64,000 nt of DNA from Salinigranum rubrum (GTDB taxonomy: Archaea; Halobacteriota; Halobacteria; Halobacteriales; Haloferacaceae), in assembly GCF_002906575.1 (NCBI RefSeq), contig NZ_CP026312.1, positions 1-64,000 of the forward strand, given 5' to 3'. The number at the start of each line of letters is the position of its first letter. The stretch's first letter is position 1. Below, in pieces: positions 62,508-64,000 of this stretch. The position numbers were made by a program, and so were the translations under genes. The notes under the pieces were generated by a model that was given only the letters and a program-made list of their open reading frames with translations, was not told the origin of the DNA and searched no databases.

Positions 62508-63457
62508 ATGTCTGACAAGGGTGGCGTCGCCCATCACGAGCACGCTAGCGATGAGAACGGACACTCGCATGATCACGACCACGGCGGATCAGCGAGCAGT
62601 CGCAAGCTAGCGCTGGTCTCCGGCATCAACCTCCTGGGGTTCGCCGCCGAACTCGCTGGAGGGCTCCTCTTTGGATCGGTCGCGCTCATCAGCGACGCCG
62701 TCCACATGCTGTTCGACGCGCTCGCGTACGTGATGGCGTTTACAGCCTCCTACGTCGCGGACCGATACGAGGGGTCAGAGTGGTGGTCGTACGGGCTCCA
62801 TCGACTCGAACCGCTAGCTGCCTTCCTCAACGGTGTCTTGCTCATCCCGATGGTGGGATACATCCTCTGGGAATCCTATCAGCGTTTTCTCATTCCCATC
62901 GAGATTGGAACTGTACCAACACTTGTGATTGCACTTGGGGGTTAGCAGTGAATGTCGGCAGCGTGTTCATCCTCCAGGGTGGGGAGATGAGTCTCAACGA
63001 GAAGGGGGCGTTCTATCATCTACTCGGCGACGCCGGCGGGTCGGTCGCCGTCATCGTCTCCGTGGTCGTCGTCGAAGCCACCGGAATCACGATCATCGAT
63101 CCGATTGCCGCTGCGCTCATCGCTGGCATCGTCCTGTGGTCGGCCGGGAAGGTTCTGCGTGGAAGCGGCGCAATCTTCTTCATGAAAACGCCGTTCGATC
63201 CCGAGCACGTCCGGGACGAGATCGAAGCCATCGACGGGGTCGACCACATTGATGACTGGCACGCGTGGCAGATCTGTAGTCAGATCACGGTCGCGACGGC
63301 ACACGTCGAAACGTCGGTCGAGACGATGCGTGAAGCCGAGACAGTTACCAAGGAGATTCATCACGTCCTCGAGGAGTACGGGGTTGATCACGCGACCATC
63401 GAATTGAGCCCGGCATATGGTGACCGTCGGACTCATCTCAACTCCCACGTCCACTGA
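62508..63457 (+). pseudogene. CDF cation-efflux transporter, frameshifted
   Basis: Starts at ATG 62508 with a His-rich N-terminus (HHEHASDENGHSHDHDHGG) and membrane helices with the CDF motifs FAAELAGGLLFGSVALISDAVHMLFD (read in parts). At the GGGGG run 62937-62941 the frame breaks: the first part stops at 62943-62945, and the second part goes on in another frame (LAVNVGSVFIL, then HLLGDAGGSVAVIV and the cytosolic domain HVRDEIEAIDGVDHIDDWH). One added G restores the whole protein of about 316 residues. Zinc, cobalt or nickel efflux is likely. Real inactivation or base-calling error. Confidence 0.8.
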
Positions 63458-63513
63458 CGAAACGAAAGCAGCCCGGGGAACGACTGCGGGCAGGTTGATA
63501 CGGTTTCGAGTCG

Positions 63514-63927
63514 CTACTGGACGTGGTGTTTGGTCGTGTCGCTGTCGCGGATGACCATAATTTTCACTCGGTTGACCTCGTCGAAATCACGAAGTCGATA
63601 GCTCAGTTCTCGCACCCGTTCGACAGGGCCACGACAGAACAGGGATTCGAGGCACCATTCGCCCTGATGGGTGTGGCTCGTATTGAGGATGATGTCCTGG
63701 TACTCGTGCTGCACACCGTGCAGGTCTTCGATAACGTCCGGATGACGGTAGTCGAAGGCGACGAGCGCAACCACCTCCCCGGTCAACTCTTCAAGCCGGG
63801 AGTGAGCCTCGATGTACTCTTGCATCGCTTCACGAACTGCTCGCGACCGATTGTCGAGGCCTTCATCCTGCCATACTCGATCGAACTCCTCGACGACCGC
63901 ATCCGGGATATTGAAACTCGTCCGCAT
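63514..63927 (-). CDS. NikR-like metal-responsive RHH regulator
   Basis: 137 residues. A ribbon-helix-helix (RTSFNIPDAVVEEFDRVWQ, then NRSRAVREAMQEYIE) is followed by an ACT-like metal domain with His74 (GVQHEYQ), His85 and His87 (SHTHQ) and Cys92 (EWCLE), which follow the spacing of the four nickel ligands of NikR. It should respond to nickel or a related ion. It is convergent with the CDF transporter, so it is a plausible regulator of it. Good confidence in family, metal not proven. Confidence 0.85.
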   Translation of the reverse strand: MRTSFNIPDAVVEEFDRVWQDEGLDNRSRAVREAMQEYIEAHSRLEELTGEVVALVAFDYRHPDVIEDLHGVQHEYQDIILNTSHTHQGEWCLESLFCRGPVERVRELSYRLRDFDEVNRVKIMVIRDSDTTKHHVQ

Positions 63928-64000
63928 GGACTAGTCGTTCGTCATCCTCGCACAAGAGTTCCGAGTATGACGGCTCCCCCGATTCGGTATTAACAACCGG

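Overview
The window reads as a large haloarchaeal replicon (plasmid, megaplasmid or integrated element). The proteins are very acidic, Tat signals with lipoboxes dominate the exported proteins, and haloarchaea-restricted families recur (HFX_2341-type regulator, DUF7504-like, HalX-style membrane proteins, halocyanins). Promoters look archaeal (TATA boxes, many leaderless starts), and the window carries its own TATA-binding protein and a histone-fold protein. No rRNA, tRNA or CRISPR array was seen.

Region 1 (1-27 kb) is the replication and transfer part of the element. It opens with a truncated HFX_2341-family regulator, an OB-fold protein and an AT-richer cargo patch (Tat lipoprotein plus Tat-exported trypsin-like protease, 3.0-5.1 kb) that ends at a broken transposase. 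Small element genes follow, then a toxin-antitoxin-like pair (7.3-8.3 kb) and a stand-alone NrS-1-like primase (8.5-9.7 kb). Next comes a 175-bp iteron-like array (9,856-10,031). An eight-gene minus-strand operon (22,150 down to 10,082) encodes a type IV secretion/conjugation machine: VirB2-like pilin candidate, exported proteins, VirB6-like and PrgI/VirB3-like membrane proteins, a VirB4-like ATPase, and a very long coupling-type ATPase fused to a nuclease-like region and a D5-primase-like winged helix. Two copies of one bipartite palindrome (6,717-6,761 and 22,300-22,344) bracket this module. Then follow small accessory genes: a DUF7522-like pair, a GIY-YIG protein, a DUF7504-like protein, a zinc ribbon, a TBP and an HtrA-like protease.

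Region 2 (27-48 kb) begins with an intact IS6-family insertion sequence with an 8-bp target duplication. It continues into a copper-handling island: YHS microprotein, UbiB-like kinase, CopB-type and CopA-type P1B ATPases, a CopZ-like chaperone, and an Lrp/AsnC regulator with a TRASH domain. It also holds an aconitase, a Tat-exported Lon-type protease and a first copper/redox cluster (halocyanin, winged-helix regulator, DUF7521-like pair, DUF302, SHOCT protein, CuA-type cupredoxin).

Region 3 (48-54 kb) is a set of hydrolase, monooxygenase-like and membrane proteins around a FilR1-type regulator. Two nearly identical 37-bp sites lie at the same distance from two of its genes. An IS5-type element closes this part.

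Region 4 (54-64 kb) holds SRPBCC and DoxX proteins, a permease with two YHS domains and a membrane-anchored winged-helix protein. It then carries a second copper/redox cluster partly duplicating the first (Met-rich exported protein, SHOCT, DUF302, SHOCT, thioredoxin, plastocyanin-SHOCT fusion, CuA cupredoxin), a CDF cation transporter and a NikR-like regulator.

Four genes in the metal regions are damaged as read: copA has a C-terminal frameshift, CuA copy 1 a frameshift, CuA copy 2 an in-frame TAG, and the CDF transporter a frameshift in a G run. Three of the four fall at or near short homopolymers, so base-calling error, real decay and phase variation should all be kept open. The most novel-looking content is the duplicated DUF302-SHOCT-CuA cupredoxin module with a shared palindromic operator, together with the iteron array, the paired palindromes and the multidomain coupling ATPase.
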